Assembly (NCBI RefSeq): GCF_013204855.1
Contig: NZ_JABMKZ010000006.1
Coordinates: forward strand, 186,001 to 250,000
Length of the DNA: 64,000 bases
Direction of reading: 5' to 3'
DNA from: Paenibacillus alba
GTDB lineage: Bacteria > Bacillota > Bacilli > Paenibacillales > NBRC-103111
The notes beneath the pieces are model-generated. The model was not told where the DNA came from. It worked only from the letters and a program-made list of their open reading frames with translations, and made no database searches. This document shows positions 27,214 to 36,473 of the stretch, in pieces. Numbering within the stretch: position 1 is the stretch's first letter; each line of letters opens with the position of its first letter. The position numbers and the translations under genes are program-made.

Positions 27214-27498
27214 ATGGCTGAAATGACAGATCGTGAGTTCCTAAGCGCTATGCTCGGAAGGATCAATGAGATAGGTGCAGATGTGAAGGCCATCAAAGAT
27301 CGGGTAGACAGCATGGATCGGCGGATGGGCAATTTGGAAGACCGGATGGGTAATCTAGAGAATCGAATGGGCAAGTTAGAAGATACAGTACAAGAGATCA
27401 AACAAGTCCAAATTCAACAAAGTGAGCAAATCGCTGGCATTGCGGTGACGATGATGGAACATGCTGCGAGCATTCGTACACTCAAATTAGTCAAATAA
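27214..27498 (+). CDS. Coiled-coil protein with exact heptad repeats
   Basis: This 94-residue protein is almost entirely coiled coil. The core contains three near-identical heptads (RMGNLED, RMGNLEN, RMGKLED) at about 42-62, flanked by looser heptads. No membrane helix or signal peptide is present. TTGGAGG precedes the ATG, and a TATAAT lies at 27171-27176 about 40 bases upstream. It is monocistronic, ended by a strong terminator. Function unknown; it may be an oligomerisation module. Confidence 0.7.
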   Translation: MAEMTDREFLSAMLGRINEIGADVKAIKDRVDSMDRRMGNLEDRMGNLENRMGKLEDTVQEIKQVQIQQSEQIAGIAVTMMEHAASIRTLKLVK

Positions 27499-27534
27499 AG
27501 AGTAAGATTAGAATAACTAATCTTGCTCTTTTTT
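27498..27534 (+). terminator. Intrinsic terminator of the coiled-coil gene
   Basis: AAGAGTAAGATTAG and CTAATCTTGCTCTT form a 14-bp stem with one mismatch and a 5-base loop, followed by TTTT. The stem begins at the stop codon. Confidence 0.88.
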
Positions 27535-27547
27535 CTGTAAAACAAAG

Positions 27548-27592
27548 AAAGAGGCATCACTGGCTAGTTACTGCCGCTGACGCCTCTTTTTT
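27548..27592. terminator. Convergent terminator, chiefly for the minus-strand acyltransferase
   Basis: AAAGAGGC (27548-27555) pairs with GCCTCTTT (27582-27589), with T-runs available in both directions. It lies between the convergent coiled-coil and acyltransferase genes. Confidence 0.75.
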
Positions 27593-28671
27593 TAAGAGAT
27601 AGGAACTGATGATTTAGCAGGTTTTAATTTCATTGCGTTTTTGAGTCCTGTAACAAGCTGTTTTTCAGCCAGTCTATATACCGTATAGCATAAGGGCACT
27701 GTCAAGAAGACAACAATTAGATCTGTGAGCAGGAAACCAAGGTATTCTGAGATATGAGTTACTACACTCAATTTCATTATGATCGAAATAAACAATAGAT
27801 GCGTAAGCAAGATCGTGTAGGAAGCATTTCCTAATTTGTTCAAGTGCTGTACCCAGTAAGGCAACCGGAACTGTTCAGGAACGGATGAAGCGCCCAACAG
27901 CACAAGTACAGCAGGAATGATATAGAAAAGGTAATTATGATAGGTAGTAAGATTGTACATATTATTCACCCAAATGGAGAAAAAGCCAAGTATTCCTAAA
28001 ATAATTAGCATTTTATAATGTTTGGTTCTACGATGCTCTACCCATTTGGCCAGCAGGCAGCCTGCAAAAAATTCCAAATTAACCTCGCTAAAGAGAAAGT
28101 TTAAATACACATGACGATCCAAGTCGGCACCAATGATGGGTGCACGCAATACATGGCAGATTGTTAATAGCACCCATAGGCTAACAAAAAGATTAGCAGG
28201 CTTTTTTCCAACTGCCATAAGAATGCTGAAAACCAGATAGAAGAGAACAAAGTAACTTAATGACCAAGCAACGGGCAGAACAGGCCCATGTGTTTGGGGG
28301 AGAAGCAGAAGTGATTTAATGATGGTATCTTTGTAGGTTTCATAGCCGTACCCAAAACTTGGCACTAAAAAATAGACCGGTAAAACGGTGAGTGTAATTA
28401 ACCAGTAAAATGGATAAATACGGATGAGCCGACTCGTTAAAAAGGGAATAACGGTCATTTTGGTTCCAATTTTTTGACCATATGTATGATAAAGAAGAAA
28501 GCCTGTTAGTACGAAGAAGAAATCAACACCACCTGATCGTCCAATCCCACTGATGCCTAGAAAGTCGTAGTGAAAGTACTTGAATGACATAGCTGATGTA
28601 TGGAACAGCATAACAAAAAAGGCTGCTGCACCTCTTGAAGCCTGAATGACAGTTCTTTGATTAGTATTCAA
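27592..28671 (-). CDS. Acyltransferase 3 family membrane protein (OafA-like)
   Basis: This 359-residue protein has about ten membrane helices. The N-terminus has the family's RGAAAFFVMLFHTS (catalytic His region) and GVDFFFVLTGFLLY. Such proteins move acetyl or other acyl groups onto surface polysaccharides. Start TTG 28671 is chosen because GGAGG lies 8 bases upstream; an overlapping ATG is followed at once by a stop. Closeness to the glycan locus suggests O-acylation of that polymer, although it has its own transcript on the opposite strand. Confidence 0.85.
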   Translation of the reverse strand: MNTNQRTVIQASRGAAAFFVMLFHTSAMSFKYFHYDFLGISGIGRSGGVDFFFVLTGFLLYHTYGQKIGTKMTVIPFLTSRLIRIYPFYWLITLTVLPVYFLVPSFGYGYETYKDTIIKSLLLLPQTHGPVLPVAWSLSYFVLFYLVFSILMAVGKKPANLFVSLWVLLTICHVLRAPIIGADLDRHVYLNFLFSEVNLEFFAGCLLAKWVEHRRTKHYKMLIILGILGFFSIWVNNMYNLTTYHNYLFYIIPAVLVLLGASSVPEQFRLPYWVQHLNKLGNASYTILLTHLLFISIIMKLSVVTHISEYLGFLLTDLIVVFLTVPLCYTVYRLAEKQLVTGLKNAMKLKPAKSSVPIS

Positions 28672-28886
28672 TCATAATTCCTCCAGATTAGGTATGGTGA
28701 TCCTATAAACCATCATGCCAGAATAATGTGAATAAATTATGTACCCAATCTGAAGGGCTCCTTAAATGTTAATGATTCCGTTACTACCTTTTTCTCGTCC
28801 AAGCCCCAACTCGTCTGCATAATCGTCCAAGTCCCCTCATATGCATGTACTATGTTGATGTTAATCATGAGTGAGGGGATGATCGA

Positions 28887-30065
28887 ATGCGCCGGGTCAC
28901 ATGGATGGTAGCCGTGGTAATGTGCTTAGCATTGGTTCTCGCAGGATGCGGGATGGGCAAGAAAGATGCAGGATCTATCGTAAAGGATTTGGATCATGTG
29001 ATCAGTAAAGCGAACAGCTATCAGGCTTCAGGAAGTATGATATTGAACACAGGAACACAGCCACAGGAGTATCAAGTGGAGGTGGCGTTCTCGCCGGATC
29101 ATTTCTACAGGATTTCGCTTACTAATGCGTCTAAAGATGTCACACAGATTGTACTCCGCAACGAGGAAGGCGTGTTTGTATTGACGCCGCATTTGAAGAA
29201 GAGCTTCCGCTTCCAAAGCGATTGGCCGGAGAATCAGGGGCAAGTGTATTTGTTCCAATCTTTGGCGAAAAGTATAATCGCAGATAAAGATCGTCAATTT
29301 ACAACGGACAATGACACGTATGTGTTCGATGTAGCGGCGAATTATCAAAATGAGCAGCTGTCCCGCCAAAAAATTTGGCTGAATAAGAAAACTTTAGCAC
29401 CTAAGCAAGTTCAAGTTTCAGATGCGAACCAAAATGTGATGGTACAGGTGAATTTCACTAATTTCCAATTCGATGCCAAATTCGATAAGGATTTCTTCCA
29501 AATGGAGCGCAACATGACGAGCTGGAATATGCAAACTATGCCGACGATGGCCAATGCAGCGGACGCCACTCATCCCGCGACAGGCGATAAATCGGTAACT
29601 GACAAGAATTTGTCAGCAACAGGCGGCCAATCCGATCAAGCAACGGGCCAAGCCCAGGATGGCCAGAAGGCTGTTGCGGGCAAAGGCACAGATGCGACGA
29701 AGTCAAATGCCGCGGCAAGCAAACCGCAAAGCATCGGTATTATTGAGCCATCCTATCTGCCCAAAGATGTCGTGAAGCAAGATATTACGGATATGAAGCT
29801 TGGCGAGGATGCGGCCGTTCTTTTGAGATATAAAGGGAAATATAGTTTTAGTATCGTCGAAGTCAGACCGCAAGCTAAATCGGTTTCCTTGCAGCCAGGG
29901 GATATCGTTGATCTTGGATTCACGATTGGTGTGATCACAGGAGATGCGAAGAAGACGCTCACTTGGACGAACGATGGGGTTGAGTTCCGCTTATCGACAG
30001 GTGATCTGCCGACGAATGAAATGATTAAGGTCGCTATGGCGACTGAGGGGCAGTCTGGGAAGTAA
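28887..30065 (+). CDS. ydcC: LolA-like sporulation-associated lipoprotein (YdcC-like)
   Basis: This 392-residue lipoprotein has a signal peptide with lipobox LAGC (Cys21). A LolA/YdcC-like domain follows (about 25-205), then a low-complexity Ala/Gln/Thr/Lys linker (about 210-280) and a C-terminal region like DUF4367 (about 285-385). B. subtilis YdcC lies directly upstream of alr and ndoAI/ndoA; here the same order is interrupted only by a SEC-C gene. GAGGGG precedes the ATG. It should be anchored on the outer membrane face of the cell or forespore. The extra C-terminal domain makes it longer than I would expect for the family. Confidence 0.8.
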   Translation: MRRVTWMVAVVMCLALVLAGCGMGKKDAGSIVKDLDHVISKANSYQASGSMILNTGTQPQEYQVEVAFSPDHFYRISLTNASKDVTQIVLRNEEGVFVLTPHLKKSFRFQSDWPENQGQVYLFQSLAKSIIADKDRQFTTDNDTYVFDVAANYQNEQLSRQKIWLNKKTLAPKQVQVSDANQNVMVQVNFTNFQFDAKFDKDFFQMERNMTSWNMQTMPTMANAADATHPATGDKSVTDKNLSATGGQSDQATGQAQDGQKAVAGKGTDATKSNAAASKPQSIGIIEPSYLPKDVVKQDITDMKLGEDAAVLLRYKGKYSFSIVEVRPQAKSVSLQPGDIVDLGFTIGVITGDAKKTLTWTNDGVEFRLSTGDLPTNEMIKVAMATEGQSGK

Positions 30066-30083
30066 ATTTGTGGTAAATATAAG

Positions 30084-30124
30084 AGGGAAGCACTGCTTGA
30101 AAAGAGCAGATGTTTTCCTTTTTT
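30084..30124 (+). terminator. Terminator after ydcC
   Basis: GGGAAGCACTGCT and AGCAGATGTTTTCC form an imperfect stem ending in a T-run. Confidence 0.65.
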
Positions 30125-30151
30125 AATGAATGAGAACAAGAAGATTTAACC

Positions 30152-30177
30152 AACTCCCCCTATTGGGAGTTTTTTTG
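30152..30177 (+). terminator. Compact intrinsic terminator
   Basis: AACTCCC / CCTATT / GGGAGTT followed by TTTTT; it insulates the SEC-C gene from ydcC. Confidence 0.8.
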
Positions 30178-30219
30178 TTATAATGTAATTTTGAGTAAAC
30201 CGGTATTGGAGTGTCTTTG

Positions 30220-31587
30220 ATGAAAAAAACAACTGAATTAACGTGGGAAGAACAAGTGCAATTCTGGCAAGATGAGTTAGAGTTGTTCAACAACGAATTG
30301 ACGAATGAAGGTAAATTAAAACAAGAAACGATTCAGAAGCATTTGCGCAACATCGATTTCCTGACGACGGAGTTTTTCATTCGTTATGAATTTGATTACG
30401 AGTCGTTAACGGGTGAAGCGATTGTAGAATTCTTGGGCTATTTCTATATCAGTAAAATGATGAATAGCTCAAAATCTGATATTATCGGCTATCTGCCGTC
30501 TATCAAAAAGTGGGCGCAATTCCTTAAGCAAAACGGAAGAATATCACCAAACCAATGTGCAGAAGTGCTGGAGGTTTGCAAACATAAGGCCTACTTTACG
30601 GATCGATTTGACCAATATATGGGTGCTCATAGTGATGCAGCGCTATCCAAATGGTTGCGTTCAAATGATATTTCGGCTTATTTAAAGCGAGAAGCAGTAA
30701 GCTCCCCAGTTAAGCTGCAATTAGTGAAACCTATCGCAGTTAACCAAAAGCTGCTCGGGCTTTGGACGGATGGAACTATTGCAGTTCCCAAAATTGTTAG
30801 TGATTTTCAAGCTTTTTTGGCAATGCTGCAAACGACGAAAAACGCGAAGTTAACGACAGCCCGCAAGCATTTGCCGCGGAGTTTCTGGAAAGAGCTTGAT
30901 GAAGAGCTGAATTGGCAGCTGTTCTACAAACCGACACTGAATCAAGATCAGATGCCGTTGTTTCAGTTTTTTTTCTATGTGGCGGTGGAACTCGGGTTGC
31001 TAGATGATAGCAAGCAGAAAGCTTCGGCAACTCACCAACTTTCAAGTTATTTGGCTCTAACAGAGCAAGAGCAGACGGCTGTTCTCTTGGATACACTTTG
31101 GAACAAAGTGCAGTGGGTGAATTTGCAAGAAACGAATGAAGCGGGTAGTCCTAAATGCCAGACAGGCAGAAAAGGGATCGCAAGTGTTTTGGCAGACTGG
31201 GCAGTAGGTCAGGATCAGGATGTCAACAAAGAGTGGAAACGGCACACAAGTTCCGGCAAAATCGTTGAGGTCGGCACTGATTTGTTCTTGATGTGTCTGG
31301 TGTCTATTTTGACACGTTTTGATTTGCTTACAGCGACGTTTCCGGCTGAATCGGAAATTAAGTACGCATTTCAAAGAACACCGATTGTGATGGCAACAAC
31401 GGAGGCAGGCAATCGGGTGTTCCGTCATTTTGCTGGAAAAGAAGCCACAGAATCGAAGAAAACGCCCCTCATTGGAAGCCTTCCTCTGGCTGTAGCGCCT
31501 CAGGCTATCCCTGTTACAAACAAAATCGGCCGGAATGATCCATGCCCGTGCGGTAGCGGGAAGAAATACAAGAAGTGCTGTCTGTAA
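30220..31587 (+). CDS. SEC-C motif protein of unknown function
   Basis: This 455-residue soluble protein ends with the zinc-binding SEC-C motif NDPCPCGSGKKYKKCCL. The rest is alpha-helical and not recognised. An in-frame GTG at 30211 would add three residues; ATG 30220 is preferred since TTGGAG sits 8 bases upstream. In other proteins (such as SecA) SEC-C tails bind zinc and contact partner proteins or ribosomes. Its position between ydcC and alr is an insertion relative to B. subtilis. Function unknown. Confidence 0.75.
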   Translation: MKKTTELTWEEQVQFWQDELELFNNELTNEGKLKQETIQKHLRNIDFLTTEFFIRYEFDYESLTGEAIVEFLGYFYISKMMNSSKSDIIGYLPSIKKWAQFLKQNGRISPNQCAEVLEVCKHKAYFTDRFDQYMGAHSDAALSKWLRSNDISAYLKREAVSSPVKLQLVKPIAVNQKLLGLWTDGTIAVPKIVSDFQAFLAMLQTTKNAKLTTARKHLPRSFWKELDEELNWQLFYKPTLNQDQMPLFQFFFYVAVELGLLDDSKQKASATHQLSSYLALTEQEQTAVLLDTLWNKVQWVNLQETNEAGSPKCQTGRKGIASVLADWAVGQDQDVNKEWKRHTSSGKIVEVGTDLFLMCLVSILTRFDLLTATFPAESEIKYAFQRTPIVMATTEAGNRVFRHFAGKEATESKKTPLIGSLPLAVAPQAIPVTNKIGRNDPCPCGSGKKYKKCCL

Positions 31588-31603
31588 TCAGCTGAAAGCA
31601 AGG

Positions 31604-31632
31604 TTGACAGTTTTTTGTGATTCGGATTAACA
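31604..31632 (+). promoter_or_regulatory. SigA-type promoter upstream of alr
   Basis: TTGACA (31604-31609), 17-base spacer, TTAACA (31627-31632). An imperfect G+C-rich hairpin (about 31670-31702, arms GGGGGAGTCCTGCTC and GGAGCGGGTCTTCCC) lies in the leader before the ribosome site. Confidence 0.6.
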
Positions 31633-31738
31633 TAGGTTTATTAGTTTGACCGGTATGAAATGAGGGAGGGGGGAGTCCTGCTCGGAAGGAGCGGGTCTTC
31701 CCTTGTCCTTTGCATTTGGAAAAAAGAGGTGAACGCTG

Positions 31739-32911
31739 ATGGATGCTTTTTATCGTCCTACGTGGGTTGAAATTTCCTTGGATGCTCTGCGAAGCAACAT
31801 TGAAGGTTTTCAGAAGGTACTGCCGACAGGCATGAAACAGATGGCAGTCGTTAAAGCGGATGCATACGGACACGGGGCTGTTGAAGTATCCAAAGAGGTT
31901 ATCGCGGCTGGTGTGGCTTACTTAGGCGTGGCGTTTTTTGATGAAGCGCTCGAGCTAAGGAATGCCGGTATTACAGCGCCGATTCTGGTTCTAGGCTACA
32001 CGCCGCCAGAAGGGGTTGAGAGAGCGCGTGAGCTGGATGTAACGATCGCTGTGTATAGCCGCGATGTGCTTAAGGAATTGCAAGCTCAGCAGAATCAGAA
32101 AAAGCTTAAAATTCATATAAAGCTGGATACCGGCATGGGTCGACTTGGCCTGCATACGGAAGCAGATGCAATTCCTTTCATAGAGGAAGCGTTGACACTG
32201 CCGAATGTACAGGTTGAAGGGTTGTTCACGCATTACGCGAATGCGGATGAAGTGGATAAAACCTATACGTTAGAGCAATACCGCCGTTTTGAGCGGATTG
32301 TGAGTTATTTTACGGATAAAGGTGTGGAGTTTCCATTTATCCATGCAGGCAACAGTGCAGCAGCGATTGATTTGCCGGGGTTGACGTATTCTATGGTGCG
32401 GCTGGGGATCTCGATGTATGGGTTGTATCCTTCGGAAGATGTTGATCAAGCGAAAATAGCGTTGAAACCTGTGCTGAGTCTCAAAACGGGAATTGTTCAC
32501 CTGAAAACGCTGCCCCCGGGCTCTGGAGTTAGCTACGGAACGATTTATCATACCGAGGGTGATGAACAAATCGGGACACTGCCCATCGGATATGCGGATG
32601 GATTTTCGCGCATGCTTTCGGGCAAAGCAGAGGTTCTGGTTCGGGGCAAGAGAGTGCCCGTTGTTGGGAGAATCTGTATGGATCAGTGTATGATTAATGT
32701 CACGGATGTTCCTGACGTGAAGGCGCTTGATGAGGTCGTGCTGATCGGGGAGCAAGAGGGAGATCGCATTACGGTTGAAGATGTGGCGCGTCAACTGGGT
32801 ACGATTAATTATGAAGTTATTTGTATGATTTCGCATCGGGTCGCTCGTGTGTATGTGCGCGGCGGAGAACGTGTGGATGCTCTTAATCCTCTTATGCGTC
32901 ATCGCTATTAA
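31739..32911 (+). CDS. alr: Alanine racemase
   Basis: This 390-residue PLP enzyme makes D-alanine for peptidoglycan. The PLP lysine is K39 in VVKADAYGHG, the second catalytic residue is Tyr266 in SGVSYGTIY, and GRICMDQCMINVTD matches the C-terminal signature. Length is normal. GAGGTG precedes ATG 31739. Position upstream of ndoAI/ndoA is conserved with B. subtilis. Confidence 0.96.
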   Translation: MDAFYRPTWVEISLDALRSNIEGFQKVLPTGMKQMAVVKADAYGHGAVEVSKEVIAAGVAYLGVAFFDEALELRNAGITAPILVLGYTPPEGVERARELDVTIAVYSRDVLKELQAQQNQKKLKIHIKLDTGMGRLGLHTEADAIPFIEEALTLPNVQVEGLFTHYANADEVDKTYTLEQYRRFERIVSYFTDKGVEFPFIHAGNSAAAIDLPGLTYSMVRLGISMYGLYPSEDVDQAKIALKPVLSLKTGIVHLKTLPPGSGVSYGTIYHTEGDEQIGTLPIGYADGFSRMLSGKAEVLVRGKRVPVVGRICMDQCMINVTDVPDVKALDEVVLIGEQEGDRITVEDVARQLGTINYEVICMISHRVARVYVRGGERVDALNPLMRHRY

Positions 32912-33126
32912 AAGGTTCTATAAGGCATCAATAATTTACCATGTAAAATTTATCGCTCATTTAAAGGGATTTTGGAATAAGGTCACGAAATACTACGTGT
33001 AAGAATCTTATATCCAGTGATGTAACATATTTGATATACTGGTTGCATATATCTGTTGTATAAATTGGTTTTCAAGATGACATACTGGTAATATTGTCTT
33101 TGTATCGTTTCTGGGGGTGCGAGAGT

Positions 33127-33408
33127 GTGAGCAATGCGCATAATACGAAAAGGATCATGATTAGTTTGCCTGACAATCTGCTGCAGGAAGTGGACGGGAT
33201 TGTCGAAAAGGAGAATTCCAATCGCAGCGAATTTATTCGTCAGGCAATGAAGCTGTATTTAATTGAACGCAAAAAGCGCAGTCTACGCGAATCCATGCAG
33301 CGTGGGTATATGGAGATGGCAAAAATAAATCTCAGCATGGCATCTGAAGCTTTTCAAGCGGAGGAAGAAGCGGACGATACGCTTGATCGCTTAGTAAGCG
33401 GGGTGTAA
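33127..33408 (+). CDS. ndoAI: EndoAI antitoxin (ribbon-helix-helix, MazE-type)
   Basis: This 93-residue protein has an N-terminal ribbon-helix-helix domain (KRIMISLPDNLLQEVD) and an acidic C-terminal tail that would wrap the toxin. GTG 33127 is preferred since GGGGGTG lies about 8 bases upstream; an in-frame TTG at 33094 would add 11 residues. It should bind and inhibit EndoA and repress its own promoter. The toxin gene starts three bases after the stop. Confidence 0.92.
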   Translation: MSNAHNTKRIMISLPDNLLQEVDGIVEKENSNRSEFIRQAMKLYLIERKKRSLRESMQRGYMEMAKINLSMASEAFQAEEEADDTLDRLVSGV

Positions 33409-33411
33409 GCA

Positions 33412-33762
33412 GTGATTGTGAAACGTGGCGATGTATTTTTCGCAGATCTTTCGCCGGTAGTAGGGTCGGAGCAGGGAGGAGTTCGTCCTGTTCTCGTGAT
33501 CCAAAATGATATCGGCAACCGCTTTAGCCCAACCGTGATTGTTGCAGCGATTACAGCTCAAATCCAAAAGGCTAAGCTTCCCACGCATGTGGAAATCGAT
33601 GCGGAGACGCACGGTTTCGATCGAGATTCGGTGATTCTGCTTGAACAAATCAGAACGATCGATAAGCAACGGCTTACGGACAAAATTACGCATTTGGACG
33701 AAGAAACGATGCGGAAGGTTGACGACGCTTTGCAAATTAGTGTGGGACTGATAGAATTTTGA
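33412..33762 (+). CDS. ndoA: EndoA toxin, MazF-type mRNA interferase
   Basis: This 116-residue protein is very close to what I recall of B. subtilis EndoA/MazF. It keeps Arg25 ([12 protein letters not shown]) and Thr48 (AAIT), the catalytic pair that cleaves RNA at UACAU-type sites. GTG start. It forms a type II toxin-antitoxin operon with ndoAI and is followed by a terminator. Confidence 0.96.
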   Translation: MIVKRGDVFFADLSPVVGSEQGGVRPVLVIQNDIGNRFSPTVIVAAITAQIQKAKLPTHVEIDAETHGFDRDSVILLEQIRTIDKQRLTDKITHLDEETMRKVDDALQISVGLIEF

Positions 33763-33778
33763 ATAAGATCTGGGACGG

Positions 33779-33806
33779 ACGAGGGCGATAGATTCCCTCG
33801 TTTTTT
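33779..33806 (+). terminator. Terminator of ndoAI-ndoA
   Basis: ACGAGGG (33779-33785) and CCCTCGT (33795-33801) with TTTTTT following. Confidence 0.88.
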
Positions 33807-33838
33807 GGTTTGTACATACATAGGAAAAGAAGTGGGGA

Positions 33839-36166
33839 ATGACAGTGACTTTGTTGGGTGTGATGAATAGTAAAATGTTCCACGCGGCTGGTGATGCTTC
33901 GGGGAGTACGGTAAGTGCAGAAGAGACCCCCAAAAGCAAGGATGTAAAGAACAAATACGAAGAAGACGCCAAGGAGAAGCTGGTCCTCTCTGAAGAAAAG
34001 AAAAATGAGATTCGGGAACGAATCCTGAAGCAAATCTCTGCTGAATTGCAGCTTCCTGCTGGCAAAGTGAAAACGACAATGGAACTGCTCGATGAGGGAA
34101 ATACAATTCCTTTTATCGCTCGTTACCGGAAAGAGATGACCGGTGAGCTGGATGAAAATCAACTAAGGGATATCGAAGATCGCTTGCAGTACTTGCGCAA
34201 CCTTGAGGATCGTAAGATTGAGGTTGTCCGTTTGATCGACGAGCAGGGCAAGCTGACAGATGAACTGCGCAAATCGATTGAAGGTGCTGCGAAGCTGCAG
34301 GAAATCGAAGATTTGTACAGACCTTACCGTCAAAAGCGTAAGACAAGAGCTAGTGTTGCCAAAGAACGCGGCTTGGAGCCTTTAGCGGAGTGGATTTGGA
34401 AACAGCCTCGTCAAGGTTCGCTGGAGCAAGAAGCGCAGCGTTATGTGAACGAGGAAAAGCAGGTAGGAAGCGCAGCGGACGCGATTCAAGGCGCTATGGA
34501 TATCCTGGCGGAGAATATCGCGGATGATGCAAAGATTCGGGCTTGGGTACGCAGGTATACGCAAGATCAGGGGATTATGCGAACAGAAGCGAAGGATGCC
34601 AAGCTGGAGTCTGTGTATGAGATGTACTATGCGTACCAGGAGCCTGTCAAACGTCTGCCTCCACACCGTATTCTTGCGATTAATCGCGGGGAGCGGGAGG
34701 AAGTTCTGAAGGTTGGCTTGGATGTTACGGTTGATAAGATTCATGACTATATGTCGCGGCAAGTTATTAAAGGGCAATCGGTCGTGCAGGATGTGCTTCG
34801 TGCTGTCGTTGAAGATGCTTATAAAAGATTGCTGGCGCCCTCCATTGAACGCGAAGTTCGCGGAGAAATGACGGAGATGGGCGAGGAGCAAGCGATTAAG
34901 ATTTTCGCGGAAAATCTGCGGAATCTGCTGCTCCAAGCACCAGTCAAAGGGCATGTAGTGCTCGGGGTCGATCCAGCTTTCCGGACAGGCTGTAAGCTGG
35001 CCGTCATTGACGACACCGGTAAAATGCTTGAAATCGCCGTAACCTACCCAACGCCACCGAATAATAAAGTGGCGGAGGCGAAGGCGAAGTTCAAGCAGTT
35101 GATCAGCAAGCACGGTGTGGAGCTGATCGTGATTGGGAATGGAACGGCTTCCCGTGAAACGGAGCAGTTTGTAGCGGAGCTGATAGGCGAGATCAAGGAG
35201 CAGAAGCTCAAGTACTTGATCGTGAACGAAGCGGGGGCGAGTGTGTACTCCGCGTCGAAGCTGGCGCAGACGGAGTTCCCGGAGCTCGATGTCGCGGAGC
35301 GCAGCGCGATCTCCATCGCACGGAGGCTGCAAGACCCGCTCGCGGAGCTTGTAAAAATCGAGCCGAAAGCGATCGGCGTCGGGCAGTACCAGCATGACGT
35401 TTCGCAGAAACGTCTGGACGAGAACTTGAAGGCCGTCGTTGAGTCGGCCGTTAACCATGTTGGCGTGGACCTCAACACAGCGTCCCCGTCACTGCTCTCG
35501 TACGTGTCGGGCGTGAACGCGACACTGGCTAAGAACATCGTCAAGTATCGCGAGGAGAATGGCAAGTTCAGCTCCCGCAAGGAGCTGGCGAAGGTTCCGC
35601 GCCTCGGCGCGAAAACCTTCGAGCAGTGCGTCGGGTTCATGCGCATCGCGGGCGGGCGGAACCCGCTCGACAACACCCCGATCCATCCGGAGTCTTACGA
35701 CGTGGTGGATCGGCTGTTCAAGGAGCTGCGCCTGGAGTTGGCGCAGCTGGGCTCTCAGCAGCTGCTAGCGCTGCTGCAGACGCTGGAGCCAGAGGAGCTG
35801 GCTCCGAAGCTGGGCGTTGGTGTCCCGACGATGCGGGACATCTTAGACAGCCTGCAGCGGCCTGGGCGAGATCCGCGGGAAGAAGTTCCCGCGCCGATCT
35901 TCCGCACCGATGTGCTGCAGTTGGAAGACCTTGCGCCGGGCATGGAGTTGACCGGCACGGTGCGCAATGTTATCGACTTCGGTGCCTTTGTCGATATCGG
36001 CATCAAGAACGATGGGCTGGTGCACATCTCCCAGCTCAAAAACGGCTTCGTGAAACACCCGATGGATGTAGTCTCTGTCGGAGACATAGTCCAGGTCTGG
36101 GTACTCAGCGTCGACGAGAAGAAGGGTCGCGTTAGCTTGACCATGAAAAAACCTCAGCAAGCATAA
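33839..36166 (+). CDS. tex: Tex-family S1 RNA-binding transcription accessory protein
   Basis: This 775-residue protein has the Tex order: helical N-terminal domain (LLDEGNTIPFIARYRKE), a YqgF/RNase H-like domain (GVDPAFRTGCKLAVIDDTG), helix-hairpin-helix segments (DLNTASPSLL, LAKVPRLGAKTFEQC) and a C-terminal S1 domain (VRNVIDFGAFVDIGIKNDGL). The N-terminus carries about 50 extra charged residues before the usual Tex start (EEKKNEIRERILKQI). Start choice between ATG 33839 and GTG 33845 is unsettled, since GGGG lies only one base before ATG 33839. The 3-prime half is much richer in G+C than the 5-prime half. Synteny with cmpA and sprT matches B. subtilis ydcI. Confidence 0.94.
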   Translation: MTVTLLGVMNSKMFHAAGDASGSTVSAEETPKSKDVKNKYEEDAKEKLVLSEEKKNEIRERILKQISAELQLPAGKVKTTMELLDEGNTIPFIARYRKEMTGELDENQLRDIEDRLQYLRNLEDRKIEVVRLIDEQGKLTDELRKSIEGAAKLQEIEDLYRPYRQKRKTRASVAKERGLEPLAEWIWKQPRQGSLEQEAQRYVNEEKQVGSAADAIQGAMDILAENIADDAKIRAWVRRYTQDQGIMRTEAKDAKLESVYEMYYAYQEPVKRLPPHRILAINRGEREEVLKVGLDVTVDKIHDYMSRQVIKGQSVVQDVLRAVVEDAYKRLLAPSIEREVRGEMTEMGEEQAIKIFAENLRNLLLQAPVKGHVVLGVDPAFRTGCKLAVIDDTGKMLEIAVTYPTPPNNKVAEAKAKFKQLISKHGVELIVIGNGTASRETEQFVAELIGEIKEQKLKYLIVNEAGASVYSASKLAQTEFPELDVAERSAISIARRLQDPLAELVKIEPKAIGVGQYQHDVSQKRLDENLKAVVESAVNHVGVDLNTASPSLLSYVSGVNATLAKNIVKYREENGKFSSRKELAKVPRLGAKTFEQCVGFMRIAGGRNPLDNTPIHPESYDVVDRLFKELRLELAQLGSQQLLALLQTLEPEELAPKLGVGVPTMRDILDSLQRPGRDPREEVPAPIFRTDVLQLEDLAPGMELTGTVRNVIDFGAFVDIGIKNDGLVHISQLKNGFVKHPMDVVSVGDIVQVWVLSVDEKKGRVSLTMKKPQQA

Positions 36167-36171
36167 ACATT

Positions 36172-36208
36172 AAACAGTTGGCAGCGGAATGCTTCCAGCT
36201 GTTTTTTT
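36172..36208 (+). terminator. Terminator of tex
   Basis: AAACAGTTGG...CCAGCTGTTT hairpin with a following T-run, just after the tex stop. Confidence 0.82.
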
Positions 36209-36291
36209 ATTGTTGAAAGGGAGAGGTCCGCGCTGAGGAGGAACTATGATCCTCTATGTATTGAGAAATGGGCACAAAAGTTGATCAAGCG

Positions 36292-36415
36292 GAACTGGAG
36301 TACGCTATTGGAGGGAATTCAGGCTTGTGGGGGTGAAAAGTAACCAAATAGCGTACTACAGTTCTCTTTGGGCACCCAATCCAACAATTCTAGTACAAAT
36401 AACGTATCCTAGTTC
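36292..36415. repeat. Imperfect inverted repeat with a third related half-site
   Basis: GAACTGGAGTACGCTATT (36292-36309) is inverted, with one mismatch, at 36347-36364 (AATAGCGTACTACAGTTC). A further related half, AATAACGTATCCTAGTTC, lies at 36398-36415, and GAACTATGATCC at 36241 looks like a diverged copy. Otherwise 36209-36473 shows no gene. It resembles a decayed intergenic palindromic element family. Confidence 0.55.
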
Positions 36416-36473
36416 CCTAATAGGCCGGCTACTAGGAAATTAGCCCACGATCCATTCTTCAGCCAGCACTCAG

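Noticed and set aside
34382..35458. Minus-strand 358-codon frame inside tex
   Set aside because: An antisense shadow of the Tex coding frame with Arg/Leu/Phe bias and no recognisable domain.
35626..36135. Plus-strand 169-codon Ala/Arg-rich frame inside tex
   Set aside because: A shadow frame caused by high G+C at third positions of tex; no start context and the tex domains cover the region.
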